Source: Mycobacterium malmoense | GTDB taxonomy: Bacteria > Actinomycetota > Actinomycetes > Mycobacteriales > Mycobacteriaceae | Length of the DNA stretch: 64,000 bases | NCBI RefSeq assembly: GCF_019645855.1 | Contig: NZ_CP080999.1 | Coordinates: forward strand, 4,898,001 to 4,962,000 | Reading direction: 5' to 3' | Part shown: one piece after another, positions 54,447 through 63,532 of the stretch | How positions within the stretch are numbered: the stretch's first letter is position 1 | How the letters are laid out: each line of letters opens with the position of its first letter | Program-made: the position numbers and the translations under genes | The notes under the pieces: model-generated | Databases searched by the model: none | The model's input: only the letters and a program-made list of their open reading frames with translations | What the model was told of the DNA's origin: nothing

Positions 54447-55955
54447 TCAACTGGAGTGTGGCCGAACAATCGGGAACAAAACTGTCTCTCTAATTGACAG
54501 CCCGGTCAAAGACATCAACAACCGATCTATACCCATTCCGGTTCCGGTGCACGGCGGCATCCCGTACTCGAGCGCGGTGAGAAAATCTTCGTCGAGCACC
54601 ATAGCCTCGTCGTCGCCGGCGGCCGCGGCGCGGGCCTGGGCGGCGAATCGCTCGCGCTGCACCACCGGATCGTTCAATTCGGAGTACCCGGTGGCCAGTT
54701 CGACTCCGCGCAGGTACAAGTCCCACTTCTCGGTCACACCCGCGATGCTGCGGTGCTGGCGGGTCAAAGGCGTTGTCTCGACGGGAAAATTCTTGACGAA
54801 GGTGGGCGCGATCAGCGCGTTGCCCACCGTGTGCTCCCACAGTTCCTCGACGAGTTTTCCGTGCCCATAGCCCGGGCCTATCTCCAGGCCAAGTCGCTCC
54901 GCGATGGCACGCAGCCGATCGAACGTCGTCTCGGGTGTGATCTCCTCGCCGAGCGCCGCCGACAGCGACGGATACATTTGTATCGACGCCCATTCTCCGT
55001 CTATGTCGTAGACGCTGCCGTCTGGCAACGGCAGTTGTCTGGTGCCGATCGCCTCGTCGGCCACCTCTTGAATAAGCTCGCGGGTGACGACCGCCGAATC
55101 ATCATAGGTTCCGTAGGTCTGATACGTCTCCAGCATGGAAAATTCCGGAGAATGAGTCGAATCCGCCCCTTCGTTTCGGAACACCCGATTTAGTTCGAAG
55201 ACCTTGTCGAAACCGCCGACGACGCAGCGCTTGAGGAACAGTTCCGGCGCGATCCGCAGGTAGAGATCGATGTCAAGCGCATTGGAATGCGTGACGAACG
55301 GCCGGGCCGCGGCGCCACCGGCCAGCGTCTGCAGCATGGGCGTTTCGACTTCGAGAAACCCGCGCCGCTCCAGCGCGTTGCGTATCGCGCGGACCACGGC
55401 GATTCGCTGACGGGCCACCGCGCGCGCCTGGGGGCGCACGATCAGGTCGACGTAACGCTGCCGCACCCGGGACTCTTCGCTCATCTCCTTATGCGCGACG
55501 GGCAGCGGCCGCAACGACTTAGCCGCCATCCGCCACGAGTCGGCCAGCACGGACAGCTCGCCGCGCCGCGAGCTGATCACGTTGCCGTGCACGTAGACGA
55601 TGTCGCCGAGATCGACGTCGGCTTTCCACGCGTCGAGCCCCTGTTGGCCGACCTTGTCGAGGCTGATCATCACCTGCAGGGTGGTGCCGTCGCCGTCCTG
55701 GAGCGTCGCAAAGCACAACTTTCCGGAGTTGCGCGCGAAGGTGACCCGGCCCGCGACGCCGACGACGTCGTCGGTCGCGGTGTCGCTCGGCAGATCGGCG
55801 TGGGCGGCGCGCACCTGCGCCAGGGTGTGGGTGCGCTCGATGGCAACCGGGTAGGGTTCCCGACCCTCCGCCAACAGGCGAGCCCGCTTGTCCCGGCGGA
55901 TCCGGAACTGCTCGGGGATATCGGCCGCGTCGGTTACCGGCGGGTCAGCGTTCAC
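54447..55955 (-). CDS. lysS: Lysyl-tRNA synthetase
   Basis: Class II synthetase charging tRNA-Lys. It has 502 residues against 505 in Rv3598c. The N-terminal anticodon-binding OB-fold is followed by motif 2 (FELNRVFRNEGADSTHSPEF) and motif 3 (GYGMPPCTG-like stretch ALEYGMPPCTGTGMGIDRLL). The GTG at 55955 has a TAAGCT -10 eight bases upstream and no ribosome site, so it is probably leaderless. The 19 bases around the start are identical to those at cysS. Confidence 0.96.
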   Translation of the reverse strand: MNADPPVTDAADIPEQFRIRRDKRARLLAEGREPYPVAIERTHTLAQVRAAHADLPSDTATDDVVGVAGRVTFARNSGKLCFATLQDGDGTTLQVMISLDKVGQQGLDAWKADVDLGDIVYVHGNVISSRRGELSVLADSWRMAAKSLRPLPVAHKEMSEESRVRQRYVDLIVRPQARAVARQRIAVVRAIRNALERRGFLEVETPMLQTLAGGAAARPFVTHSNALDIDLYLRIAPELFLKRCVVGGFDKVFELNRVFRNEGADSTHSPEFSMLETYQTYGTYDDSAVVTRELIQEVADEAIGTRQLPLPDGSVYDIDGEWASIQMYPSLSAALGEEITPETTFDRLRAIAERLGLEIGPGYGHGKLVEELWEHTVGNALIAPTFVKNFPVETTPLTRQHRSIAGVTEKWDLYLRGVELATGYSELNDPVVQRERFAAQARAAAAGDDEAMVLDEDFLTALEYGMPPCTGTGMGIDRLLMSLTGLSIRETVLFPIVRPHSS

Positions 55956-55963
55956 GACGTGCC

Positions 55964-55969
55964 AGCTTA
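55964..55969 (-). promoter_or_regulatory. -10 element (TAAGCT) of lysS
   Basis: Minus-strand TAAGCT is eight bases before the lysS GTG, in the same 19-base context as at cysS. Confidence 0.55.
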
Positions 55970-55983
55970 AATGACAGGCCCTC

Positions 55984-56043
55984 GGGTGTGCGCTGACGGC
56001 ATTGGGTGTGCGCTCATGGCTTTGGGTGTGCACTCCGGGCGGA
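55984..56043. repeat. Tandem repeat with 20-bp period
   Basis: GGGTGTGCGCT begins at 55984 and 56004, and GGGTGTGCACT at 56024, exactly 20 bases apart; the intervening nine bases vary. It lies between lysS and coaX, just upstream of the lysS promoter element, and could affect lysS expression or be a typing locus. Confidence 0.8.
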
Positions 56044-56089
56044 AAACGGGGCTGAATCCCTGCCAGGTTTCACACGACGCCGTGGACTC

Positions 56090-56914
56090 TCAATGCGCCG
56101 TCTTGAGCCGGCCGCGCTGGGCGTCGCGGTTGCGTTCGAAGACCAGCTGCAGCCCATGCAGCGTCAGGTGCTCGTCGTAGTGGTTTACGGTGTGCAGTTC
56201 GGGCAGCAGCAACGACGCGGCGTGCCCGGTGGTCACGACGACGACCTGATCGCCCAGGTCGCCGGAGAAACCGTCGACGTCCTCGCGGATGCGCCCGACC
56301 AGACCGTCGACCAGCCCGGCGAAGCCGAACACCGCGCCCGCCTGCATGCATTCGACGGTGTTCTTCCCGACCACCGACCGGGGCCGGGCCAATTCGACGT
56401 TGAGCAATGCGGCGGAACGCGCCGCGGCGGCATCCGATGAGATCTGCACACCGGGGGCGATGGCGCCGCCGAGAAACTCGCCCTTGGCCGACACCAGGTC
56501 CACGCAGATCGAGGATCCGAAGTCGACGACGATGGCCGCCTTGCCGAATTTGTGAAACGCCGCCAGGCAGTTGACGATCCGGTCGGCACCCACTTGCTTC
56601 GGGTTGTCGACCAGCAGCGGGATGCCGGTGCGCACCCCCGGCTCGATCAGCACGTGTGGCACCGACGGCCAATACTGGTCGAGCATGATCCGCACCTCGT
56701 GCAGCACCGACGGAACGGTGGACAGGGCGGCGGCGCCGGTGAGCCGCTCGGAATCGTCGCCGATCAGGCCGTCAATGGTCAGCGCCAGCTCGTCCGCGGT
56801 GATCTCGGACTCGGTGCGAATCCGCCACTGCTGCACGACTTTTGCGTGCTCTTTGGAGCCCGATAGCAGTCCGACGACGGTGTGCGTGTTGCGGACGTCG
56901 ATGGCCAGCAGCAC
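56090..56914 (-). CDS. coaX: Type III pantothenate kinase CoaX
   Basis: Type III pantothenate kinase homologue of 274 residues, orthologue of Rv3600c. ASKHA-fold motifs are MLLAIDVRNTHTVVGLL (phosphate loop), VGADRIVNCLAAF and VVDFGSSICVDLVSAKGEFL, with GGAIAPGVQIS. In H37Rv the CoaA enzyme carries the essential activity and CoaX appears inactive in vitro; the same may hold here. The GTG start is two bases after the panD stop. Confidence 0.93.
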   Translation of the reverse strand: MLLAIDVRNTHTVVGLLSGSKEHAKVVQQWRIRTESEITADELALTIDGLIGDDSERLTGAAALSTVPSVLHEVRIMLDQYWPSVPHVLIEPGVRTGIPLLVDNPKQVGADRIVNCLAAFHKFGKAAIVVDFGSSICVDLVSAKGEFLGGAIAPGVQISSDAAAARSAALLNVELARPRSVVGKNTVECMQAGAVFGFAGLVDGLVGRIREDVDGFSGDLGDQVVVVTTGHAASLLLPELHTVNHYDEHLTLHGLQLVFERNRDAQRGRLKTAH

Positions 56915-56916
56915 GG

Positions 56917-57336
56917 CTACCGCGCGCCGATCCGGGGATCTAACAGCTCTATACCCAGGGCCGGCACGAAGGCCGGATCGTCGCCCAGGTCGATCGGCTT
57001 GTTGTCGGCGTCGACGAACACGATCCGCGGCCGGTAGCCGCGCGCTTCCGCGTCTTCCATTGTCCCATAAGCGATCAGGATCACCAGATCACCCGGATGA
57101 ACGAGATGCGCTGCGGCACCGTTGATTCCGATCATCCCGGTGCCGCGCTCGCCGGTGATCGCGTAGGTGACCAGGCGGGCGCCGTTGTCGATGTCGACGA
57201 TGGTGACCTGTTCACCCTCGAGCAGGTCGGCGGCGTCCATCAGGTCGGCGTCGATGGTCACCGAGCCGACGTAGTGCAGGTCGGCCTGCGTGACGGTGGC
57301 GCGGTGGATCTTCGACTTGAGCATGGTCCGTAACAT
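56917..57336 (-). CDS. panD: Aspartate 1-decarboxylase PanD
   Basis: Pyruvoyl enzyme making beta-alanine for pantothenate; a target connected with pyrazinamide action. It has 139 residues, equal to Rv3601c. The self-cleavage site is Gly24-Ser25 in HYVGSVT, with Lys9 in MLKSKIHRA and Tyr in LVTYAITGERG. The ATG at 57336 follows GGAGG and overlaps the panC stop by one base. Confidence 0.97.
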   Translation of the reverse strand: MLRTMLKSKIHRATVTQADLHYVGSVTIDADLMDAADLLEGEQVTIVDIDNGARLVTYAITGERGTGMIGINGAAAHLVHPGDLVILIAYGTMEDAEARGYRPRIVFVDADNKPIDLGDDPAFVPALGIELLDPRIGAR

Positions 57337-58271
57337 CAATTCCTCCACGATGATTCAAGGATGTCCCGATATCCGTCCGGCCCCACGGGTGCCGGCGAAG
57401 CTCCGATCTCGATGGCGATGTTGTCCAGCAGCCTGGTGGTGCCCAGCCGGGCGGCGACCAGCAGCCGGCCGGGGGCGTTGTCGCGCAGCGAACCAAGTTC
57501 CGCGTCGCGCAGCTCCAGGTAGTCGACCGAGAGCGCGGGCACGGCGTCGAGCACCGCTCGGGCGGCGTCCAGCGCGGCCCGCGCTCCGGCGTGCGCGGCG
57601 TGTGCCGCCGCCGTCAGCGCCGCGGAAAGCGTCGCGGCCAATTCGCGCTGCACCGGGTCCAGGTAGCGGTTGCGCGACGACATCGCCAGCCCGTCGACCT
57701 CCCGGACGGTTGGCACCCCGACGACGGCGACGTCGATGTTCAAGTCGGCGACCAGCTGCCGGATCAGGACCAGCTGCTGATAGTCCTTCTCGCCGAAGAA
57801 CACCCGGTCGGGACGCACGATCTGCAGCAGCTTGCACACCACGGTCAGCACGCCGGCGAAATGCGTCGGCCGGGCGGCGCCCTCGAGTTCGGCGGCCAGC
57901 GGGCCGGGGTGCACCGTGGTGCGCAGGCCGTCGGGATACATCGCCGCGGCGGTCGGCGCGAACACGATCTCGACGCCTTCGCCACGCAGCAGCGCCAGGT
58001 CGTCGTCGAGGGTCCGCGGGTAGGCGTCGAGGTCTTCCCCGGCGCCGAATTGCAGCGGGTTGACGAAGATCGACACGACGACCACCGAGCCGGGCACCCG
58101 CTTGGCCGCGCGCACCAGGGCCAGGTGCCCGTCGTGCAGCGCGCCCATGGTGGGCACCAACATCACCCGGCGGCCGGTGTGCCGCAGCGCGCGGCTGACG
58201 TCGGTGACCTCGCGCGGCGTGGAGTAGACGTTGAGGGCGGCCGGGTTGAACGCGGGCTTGTGTGCCTTCAT
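57336..58271 (-). CDS. panC: Pantothenate synthetase PanC
   Basis: Joins pantoate and beta-alanine using ATP. It has 311 residues. HIGH-like ALHDGHLALV near residue 47, the pantoate-binding IFVNPLQFGAGEDLDAYPRT, VFFGEKDYQQL and KMSKS-like AMSSRNRYLD are all seen. ATG 58271 overlaps the upstream gene stop by four bases. Confidence 0.97.
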   Translation of the reverse strand: MKAHKPAFNPAALNVYSTPREVTDVSRALRHTGRRVMLVPTMGALHDGHLALVRAAKRVPGSVVVVSIFVNPLQFGAGEDLDAYPRTLDDDLALLRGEGVEIVFAPTAAAMYPDGLRTTVHPGPLAAELEGAARPTHFAGVLTVVCKLLQIVRPDRVFFGEKDYQQLVLIRQLVADLNIDVAVVGVPTVREVDGLAMSSRNRYLDPVQRELAATLSAALTAAAHAAHAGARAALDAARAVLDAVPALSVDYLELRDAELGSLRDNAPGRLLVAARLGTTRLLDNIAIEIGASPAPVGPDGYRDILESSWRN

Positions 58272-59176
58272 GGCGCCAGCACCTCGACGACGTCCGCCGG
58301 GGCGTGCGCGCGCTGGGCGGTGCGCAGGGCGTTCACCCGGTACGCCTGGGCCAGTTCGGGGTCAACCGTGGCCAGCGCGGCCAGGTGCCCGGCGACCGCG
58401 GCGGCGTCGCCGCGGGCGACCGGTCCGGTGAGCGCCGCCTGCCCGCGCTGCAGGGTGTTCTCCAGGGCCGCCCGGGCCAGCGGCCCGACGATTCGTTCGG
58501 CGAGGCCACCCGGCTGGTCGTCGACGGTTTGTTGGCCGAGCAGTTCGCTGCCCCGCAGCGCGGCCCGCAACGCCTCGAGCGCGTCGGCGAGCACCGTCAC
58601 GAGGTGGTTGCCCGCATGCGCCAGCGCGGCGTGGTAGAGGACGCGGGCGTCCTCGCGGACGCGGAACGGCTCGCCGCCCATCTCCAGGACCAGCGACTGC
58701 CCGATCGCGTACCCGACGTCGTCGGCCGCGGTGACCCCGAAGCAGGTGTCGGGCAGCCTGGCGATGTCCTCGTCGGAGCCGGTGAACGTCATCGCCGGAT
58801 GAAGTGCCAGGGGTATGCAGTGGGGCGTCAGCGGTGCCAGAACGCCGACCCCGTTGGCGCCGGACGTGTGCGCCACGATCGTGCCGGGCCGCACCGCCGA
58901 CGTCGCGGCCAACCCGGATACCAGGCCGGCGAGTTCGCCGTCGGGAACCGCCAACAGCAGCAGCTCGGCGCCGGCGGCCACGTCCGGCGGCGACACCACC
59001 GGGGTGTCGGGCAGCCGGCGCTGGGCCCGCTGCCGCGACGCGTGGGAGATGGCGCTGCACGCCACCACGACGTGGTCGGCGCGCTCCAGCGCGACTCCCA
59101 GCGCGGTGCCCACCCGGCCGGCCGAGATGATGCCCACCTTGAGCCTGGCCGGGCGCAAACCGTCGAACTGCACCAT
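58268..59176 (-). CDS. Rossmann-fold / DUF2520 protein (Rv3603c orthologue)
   Basis: Protein of 302 residues with an N-terminal NAD(P)-binding fold (KVGIISAGRVGTALGVAL) and a C-terminal DUF2520 helical domain (ALAHAGNHLVTVLADALEAL). It resembles ketopantoate-reductase-like enzymes, and its overlap with panC suggests a step in pantothenate synthesis, such as the PanE/PanG reaction, but this is unproved. ATG 59176 is preceded by TGAGGT. Confidence 0.85.
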   Translation of the reverse strand: MVQFDGLRPARLKVGIISAGRVGTALGVALERADHVVVACSAISHASRQRAQRRLPDTPVVSPPDVAAGAELLLLAVPDGELAGLVSGLAATSAVRPGTIVAHTSGANGVGVLAPLTPHCIPLALHPAMTFTGSDEDIARLPDTCFGVTAADDVGYAIGQSLVLEMGGEPFRVREDARVLYHAALAHAGNHLVTVLADALEALRAALRGSELLGQQTVDDQPGGLAERIVGPLARAALENTLQRGQAALTGPVARGDAAAVAGHLAALATVDPELAQAYRVNALRTAQRAHAPADVVEVLAP

Positions 59177-59292
59177 CGCAGACGACCTCACATGGTTTCT
59201 TCGTTCGTTCCGGTCCTCACACGGGGTACCGGACGGTCGTTACGACTGTAGTCGATTGCCAGCCAACACCCCAATGTGAGGAAGCTCCCAGC

Positions 59293-60555
59293 TCACCTCT
59301 CACGCCCTTCACGCCTTAGGCGCCGACCGCCCCCGGACGGCTCGACCTGCAGCCGCGCCAGCAGGTCGGCGACCGACTGGCCGCCGCTCGGCGGGCCATC
59401 CGGGCTATCCGGCCGGTCCGGCAGCGGGTCCGCCCCGCGGTGCCGGGGTGCGGGCTCCGGGGGCGACGGCGGGGCCATTTGTGGCGGCGGCTGCTGCGGC
59501 TCGTTCGGGGCCGCGAAGTCGTGCACGCCGTAGTCGCGGTGCTCGACCGAATGCCGCGCCCGCCGATCATCGGACTCCGTCTGCGGCGGCGGCTCGACGT
59601 ACGCCCCGTCCAAGGGCTCGTCGGCGCCGGAATGCCGGGCGCGGCGCCGGCGGTTCGACGGCGCGCCGGCCGACGTATCGGGCGGATCGGCGCCGGCCCA
59701 GCGACCGTCGGGCGTTCCGGGGGGCGGCCACCGCCCCTCCGCGGCGACCGGCTGCCAATCCTGCATCTGCGGCTGTGGTTCGGGTTGCGGCTGGTGACGC
59801 TGCTCGAATCGCGCCCCGGGCGTCGGCGGCTGCGTCATGTACGGCGGTTCTTGTGAAACCACGTACCGGGCCTCCGGCGGAACGTCGTACTGGGCGCGTA
59901 CGTGCTCCCGCGGAGGCGGTGGCTGCCGGGGCGGCAGCAGCGGTTCCTCGGGCACGTCGATGATTGCGGTTTCTTCCGCGCGGCCGTCGACGCGGCTGGC
60001 CGACGTGAACCGATCGCTGGGCGCCCAATCGACGGGGCCTCCCTCGCCGTTGCGGCCCCAGTCGCTGTACGCGCGCCCGCGTGGCGCCTCGGTCTCGGGC
60101 GTTTCCAGTGCCGGGTGGTGCTGGAAATCGGTGTCGAACAGGATCTCCAGGCTGGTCCGTAAGGCGCCCAGCTCGGCGCGCAGCGCCGCCAGATCGTCGG
60201 CGGCCTGGGCCCGCAGCTCGGAGGCCAGCTCGCGGCGCAGCTGGGACTCCACGGTCAGCTCGTACTCGCGGCGGGCCGAGATCTCCCGATCCAGCTGCAG
60301 GTCGTAGACCAGCTTCAGGTCACGGACCCGGGACTGGTCCGCGTCACTCTGCCGACGGTAGAGCACCGAAACGAAGGCGCCGGCGACTGCGGCCCACAGC
60401 GCCAGGATTACAGCGAGCTTGAGGAGTTCCACCCGATTGGTGAAAACCAGTGCGGAACTGGCCCCCATCGCGAGGACCAGCAACGCGGTCAAGAGCACCC
60501 AACCCGGCCTGCGGCCGCCGCGCCGGACCCGGGCGCCGCGGGACAGAACGGTCAT
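59293..60555 (-). CDS. Membrane protein with Pro-rich tail (Rv3604c orthologue)
   Basis: Protein of 420 residues. Two transmembrane helices lie near the N-terminus (WVLLTALLVLAMGASSALVF and LAVILALWAAVAGAFVSVLY). A coiled-coil-like acidic/basic region (about 75-140) follows, then a long disordered Pro/Gln/Arg tail. This matches the DUF6779 type; no enzyme motif is visible. ATG 60555 has a TACAGT -10 six bases upstream, so it is probably leaderless. It may be a cell-envelope or division-associated scaffold; this is speculation. Confidence 0.82.
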   Translation of the reverse strand: MTVLSRGARVRRGGRRPGWVLLTALLVLAMGASSALVFTNRVELLKLAVILALWAAVAGAFVSVLYRRQSDADQSRVRDLKLVYDLQLDREISARREYELTVESQLRRELASELRAQAADDLAALRAELGALRTSLEILFDTDFQHHPALETPETEAPRGRAYSDWGRNGEGGPVDWAPSDRFTSASRVDGRAEETAIIDVPEEPLLPPRQPPPPREHVRAQYDVPPEARYVVSQEPPYMTQPPTPGARFEQRHQPQPEPQPQMQDWQPVAAEGRWPPPGTPDGRWAGADPPDTSAGAPSNRRRRARHSGADEPLDGAYVEPPPQTESDDRRARHSVEHRDYGVHDFAAPNEPQQPPPQMAPPSPPEPAPRHRGADPLPDRPDSPDGPPSGGQSVADLLARLQVEPSGGGRRLRREGRER

Positions 60556-60561
60556 GGCCTG

Positions 60562-60567
60562 ACTGTA
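60562..60567 (-). promoter_or_regulatory. -10 element (TACAGT) of the Rv3604c-type gene
   Basis: Minus-strand TACAGT ends six bases before the ATG at 60555, consistent with a leaderless mRNA. Confidence 0.45.
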
Positions 60568-60690
60568 CCTGTGCGAGGTCAATCCGCGTGTCGCGCGACC
60601 CCGGCGATTCTCACCTGGGTTGATCGGAGGGTTAATTGCCCGGCTCGTACCTGTCGGGCCGCGTCGTGGTCCGCAACGCCGGATGACGGG

Positions 60691-61167
60691 CTAGTTTTCC
60701 GCGCCCTCGCCGTGCTCGGTCGGATCCTGCGGGGATTTGCAGCAATGCTGCAGCCACAGCGCGGCGACGACCAACGCCAGCGCGCTGACGGCCGCCACCG
60801 CCGTCCCGGTGGTGTCCTCGGCGGCGGCCCGCAGCCAGGACCGCCGCGGCAGGAAGTACACCAACACCCCAACCCACCAGCCCAGCATCACCGCGCCCAC
60901 CCAGGCCGACGCCTTGGCGACCATCACGCTGCGTGCCACCGCGAGCGGGTGCAGCCACCCGGGCCCGGCACCGATTTCGCCGTCGTTGATCTTGGCCCGC
61001 ACGTAACGCGCCCACAGCGCCTCGGCGATGGCCACCGCGAGCAGTGACAGCCCGGTCCACACGGTGATGGGCGGAAACCACCGGTACAGGCTGATCACCA
61101 GCAGATAACCCACCACCGCGGCGCCGACCACCGCGGCCGTCAGGTCACGTTTGCGGGTCGGTCCCAT
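60691..61167 (-). CDS. DUF3180 membrane protein (Rv3605c orthologue)
   Basis: Membrane protein of 158 residues with four hydrophobic helices (AAVVGAAVVGYLLVISLY, VWTGLSLLAVAIAEALWARY, AWVGAVMLGWWVGVLVYFL and AVAAVSALALVVAALWLQH). It fits DUF3180, which often follows folK in actinobacteria. The function is unknown. The length matches the 158 residues of Rv3605c. ATG 61167 overlaps the folK stop by one base. Confidence 0.87.
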   Translation of the reverse strand: MGPTRKRDLTAAVVGAAVVGYLLVISLYRWFPPITVWTGLSLLAVAIAEALWARYVRAKINDGEIGAGPGWLHPLAVARSVMVAKASAWVGAVMLGWWVGVLVYFLPRRSWLRAAAEDTTGTAVAAVSALALVVAALWLQHCCKSPQDPTEHGEGAEN

Positions 61168-61679
61168 CAGGTTTCCAACGCCCGCGGGAACAACCGAACC
61201 CCCTCCCGGTCGGCCGGGTCCAGCTCGGCCAGCAGGCCCGCGACGGGCCGCGGCCCCCCGGCGACCGTCAGCCGGGCGTCCGGCTCGACGGCCAGCCACG
61301 GCACCATCACGAAGGCTCGCAGGTGGGCCAGCGGGTGCGGCAGCGTCAGGTTGGGCTCGCGGGCGATCACCTCGGTCTCGCCGTAGCAGGCGATCAGGTC
61401 GACGTCGAGGGTGCGTGGGCCCCAGCGTTCGCCGCGGACCCGGCCCGCGGCCCGCTCGAATTCCTGCGCCCTGTGCAGCCAGGCCTGCCCGTCGCACGCC
61501 GGGTCGTCGGCGATCAGCACCGCGTTGAGAAACGGTGCCTGCTCCATACGCCCCCACGGCTCCGTCTCGTAGACCGGGGAGACCGCGACCACCGCGTCCC
61601 CGAGCCCGTCGACGACCGCCTGCAGCCGCGCCAGCCGGTCGCCCAGGTTGGACCCGATGGACAGCACCACGCGGGTCAT
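61167..61679 (-). CDS. folK: HPPK, 6-hydroxymethyl-dihydropterin pyrophosphokinase
   Basis: Folate enzyme that pyrophosphorylates hydroxymethyl-dihydropterin. It has 170 residues. Signatures: VLSIGSNLGDRLARLQ, SPVYETEPWG, FLNAVLI and the catalytic WGPRTLDVDLIACYG followed by LTLPHPLAHLRAFV. ATG 61679 overlaps the folB stop by four bases. Confidence 0.95.
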   Translation of the reverse strand: MTRVVLSIGSNLGDRLARLQAVVDGLGDAVVAVSPVYETEPWGRMEQAPFLNAVLIADDPACDGQAWLHRAQEFERAAGRVRGERWGPRTLDVDLIACYGETEVIAREPNLTLPHPLAHLRAFVMVPWLAVEPDARLTVAGGPRPVAGLLAELDPADREGVRLFPRALET

Positions 61680-62065
61680 AGCGGAATCACCGAACCGCGG
61701 CCGCCGCGCCGCGACCGCCGGACCACCACCGCGACGTCGGCGAAGCGTTGCGGGATCGGAGCCTGCGGCTTGTGCAGCACCACCTCGACGGCGTGCACGC
61801 GTTGGTCGCCCATCACCCGGTCGGCGATTTCGCCCCCCACCGTTTCGATCAGGTTGCGCGCGGGCCCGGCCACCACGTCGGCCGCCAGCCGGGCCAGCGC
61901 GGCGTAGTCGTACGTGTCGGCCAGGTCGTCGCTGGCGGCGGCGTCGGCCAGGTCGATCCACACCGTGACGTCGACGACGAAGTCCTGCCCGTTGGCGCGT
62001 TCGTGGTCGAAAACTCCGTGTTGCCCGCGAACAGTCAAGCCGCGCAACTCGATTCGATCAGCCAT
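61676..62065 (-). CDS. folB: Dihydroneopterin aldolase FolB
   Basis: Folate enzyme cleaving dihydroneopterin. It has 129 residues. Marks are MADRIELRGLTVRGQHGVFD, GQDFVVDVTVWID, DYAALARLAADVV and VEVVLHKPQAPIP with the catalytic Lys. ATG 62065 follows a GGAG and overlaps the folP stop by eight bases. Confidence 0.95.
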   Translation of the reverse strand: MADRIELRGLTVRGQHGVFDHERANGQDFVVDVTVWIDLADAAASDDLADTYDYAALARLAADVVAGPARNLIETVGGEIADRVMGDQRVHAVEVVLHKPQAPIPQRFADVAVVVRRSRRGGRGSVIPL

Positions 62066-62900
62066 CGTCTCCAGCCAGCTCGGTTTCGGTCCAGGCCGCC
62101 ACGACCTTGAGGGCATCGACCGAGGCCCGCACGTCGTGCACGCGCACGCCCCAGGCCCCGTGCACGGCCGCCAGCGCGGAAATCACCGCGGTCGCCGTCT
62201 CACGCCCGTCGGGTGGCCGCGGCGAGCCGTCGGGCCCGGCTAACAACGTACCGAGGAACCGTTTGCGTGAGGCGCCCAGGAGCACCGGGATCCCGGTGGC
62301 GACGAACTGTGGCAGCGCATGCAGCAGCGCCCAATTGTGTTGTCCCGTCTTGGCGAATCCGAGCCCGGGGTCGATCACCAACTTGTCGGGATCGACACCC
62401 GCGGCCACGGCGGCGTCGATGCTGGCGAGCAGCTCGGCGCGCACCTCGGCCACCACGTCGCGGTAGTGCGGGACCGCGTGCGGACGGTCGGACGACACCG
62501 GTCGCCAGTGCATCAGCACCCAGGGCACGCCGGCCTCTGCCAGCAGCGGTGCCATCGCGGGGTCGGCCCGCCCGCCCGACACGTCGTTGACGATCCGGGC
62601 GCCGCTCTGCAGCGCCGCCCGCGCCACGTCCGCGTGCATGGTGTCGATGCTCACGGTAATGCCCTGTGCTGCAAGCTCTTTGACGACGGGCACGACACGG
62701 GACGTCTCGACCCGAGGGTCGATCCGGGCGGCACCGGGCCGGGTCGACTCACCGCCGACGTCGACGATCCCCGCGCCTTCGGCGGCCATCGCCAGACCAT
62801 GGGCGACGGCGTCGTCGGCATCGAAATAGCGCCCGCCGTCGGAGAACGAATCGTCAGTGACGTTCAGAACCCCCATAACCTGCACGGGCGCCGGGCTCAC
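62058..62900 (-). CDS. folP1: Dihydropteroate synthase FolP1
   Basis: Condenses pterin pyrophosphate with p-aminobenzoate; target of sulfonamides. It has 280 residues, equal to Rv3608c. TIM-barrel motifs: VMGVLNVTDDSFSDGG, VDVGGESTRPGA, IVNDVSGGRADP, VIDPGLGFAKTGQHN and GASRKRFLG. GTG 62900 overlaps the folE stop by four bases. Confidence 0.97.
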   Translation of the reverse strand: MSPAPVQVMGVLNVTDDSFSDGGRYFDADDAVAHGLAMAAEGAGIVDVGGESTRPGAARIDPRVETSRVVPVVKELAAQGITVSIDTMHADVARAALQSGARIVNDVSGGRADPAMAPLLAEAGVPWVLMHWRPVSSDRPHAVPHYRDVVAEVRAELLASIDAAVAAGVDPDKLVIDPGLGFAKTGQHNWALLHALPQFVATGIPVLLGASRKRFLGTLLAGPDGSPRPPDGRETATAVISALAAVHGAWGVRVHDVRASVDALKVVAAWTETELAGDDG

Positions 62901-63517
62901 TTACGCAGGATGAGGTCGAGCGCCTCGGCTCGAGAAGCGGCATTGGTTTTCAACAAACCGCGCACCGCCGACGTCGTCGTGACGGCGCCGGGCTTGCGCA
63001 CGCCACGCATCGCCATGCACAGGTGCTCGGCCTCGACCACGACGATGACCCCGCGCGGATCGAGCTTCTTCACCAGGGCGTCGGCGACCTGGCTGGTGAG
63101 CCGCTCCTGCACCTGTGGCCGCTTGGCGTACAGGTCGACCAGGCGCGCGATCTTCGACAAACCGGTGACCCTGCCGTCCGCGCCCGGTATGTAGCCGACG
63201 TGGGCCACCCCGTGGAACGACACCAGGTGATGTTCGCAGGTGGAGTAGAGCGGGATTTCCTTGACGATCACCAGCTCGTCGTGTTCCTCGTCGAACATGG
63301 TGTTCAGCACGGTGTCGGGGTCGGTGTAGAGCCCAGCGAACATCTCGCGGTAGGCGCGCGCGACGCGGGCGGGGGTGCCCTGCAAGCCATCTCTGTCCGG
63401 GTCTTCGCCGATCGCGAATAGCAACTCGCGGATCGCGGCCTCGGCACGCTGCTGGTCGAACACCCGTATGCGGCCAGGCGCGTTGCGGGTATCCGGCCCC
63501 AAATCCGGCAAGGCCAT
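62897..63517 (-). CDS. folE: GTP cyclohydrolase I FolE
   Basis: First enzyme of folate synthesis, turning GTP into dihydroneopterin triphosphate. It has 206 residues. Zinc ligands are Cys and His in YSTCEHHLVSFHG and Cys in AEHLCMAMRGV; GLSKIARLVDLYAKRPQVQE is the family signature. It leads the folE-folP-folB-folK group and follows ftsH by 15 bases. Confidence 0.97.
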   Translation of the reverse strand: MALPDLGPDTRNAPGRIRVFDQQRAEAAIRELLFAIGEDPDRDGLQGTPARVARAYREMFAGLYTDPDTVLNTMFDEEHDELVIVKEIPLYSTCEHHLVSFHGVAHVGYIPGADGRVTGLSKIARLVDLYAKRPQVQERLTSQVADALVKKLDPRGVIVVVEAEHLCMAMRGVRKPGAVTTTSAVRGLLKTNAASRAEALDLILRK

Positions 63518-63532
63518 CGAACCCTCCGTTCG

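Noticed and set aside
54436..54451. Short inverted repeat AGTTG-CAACT at the end of lysS
   Set aside because: The stem is only five or six bases, overlaps the lysS stop codon and has no T-run; too weak to call a terminator.
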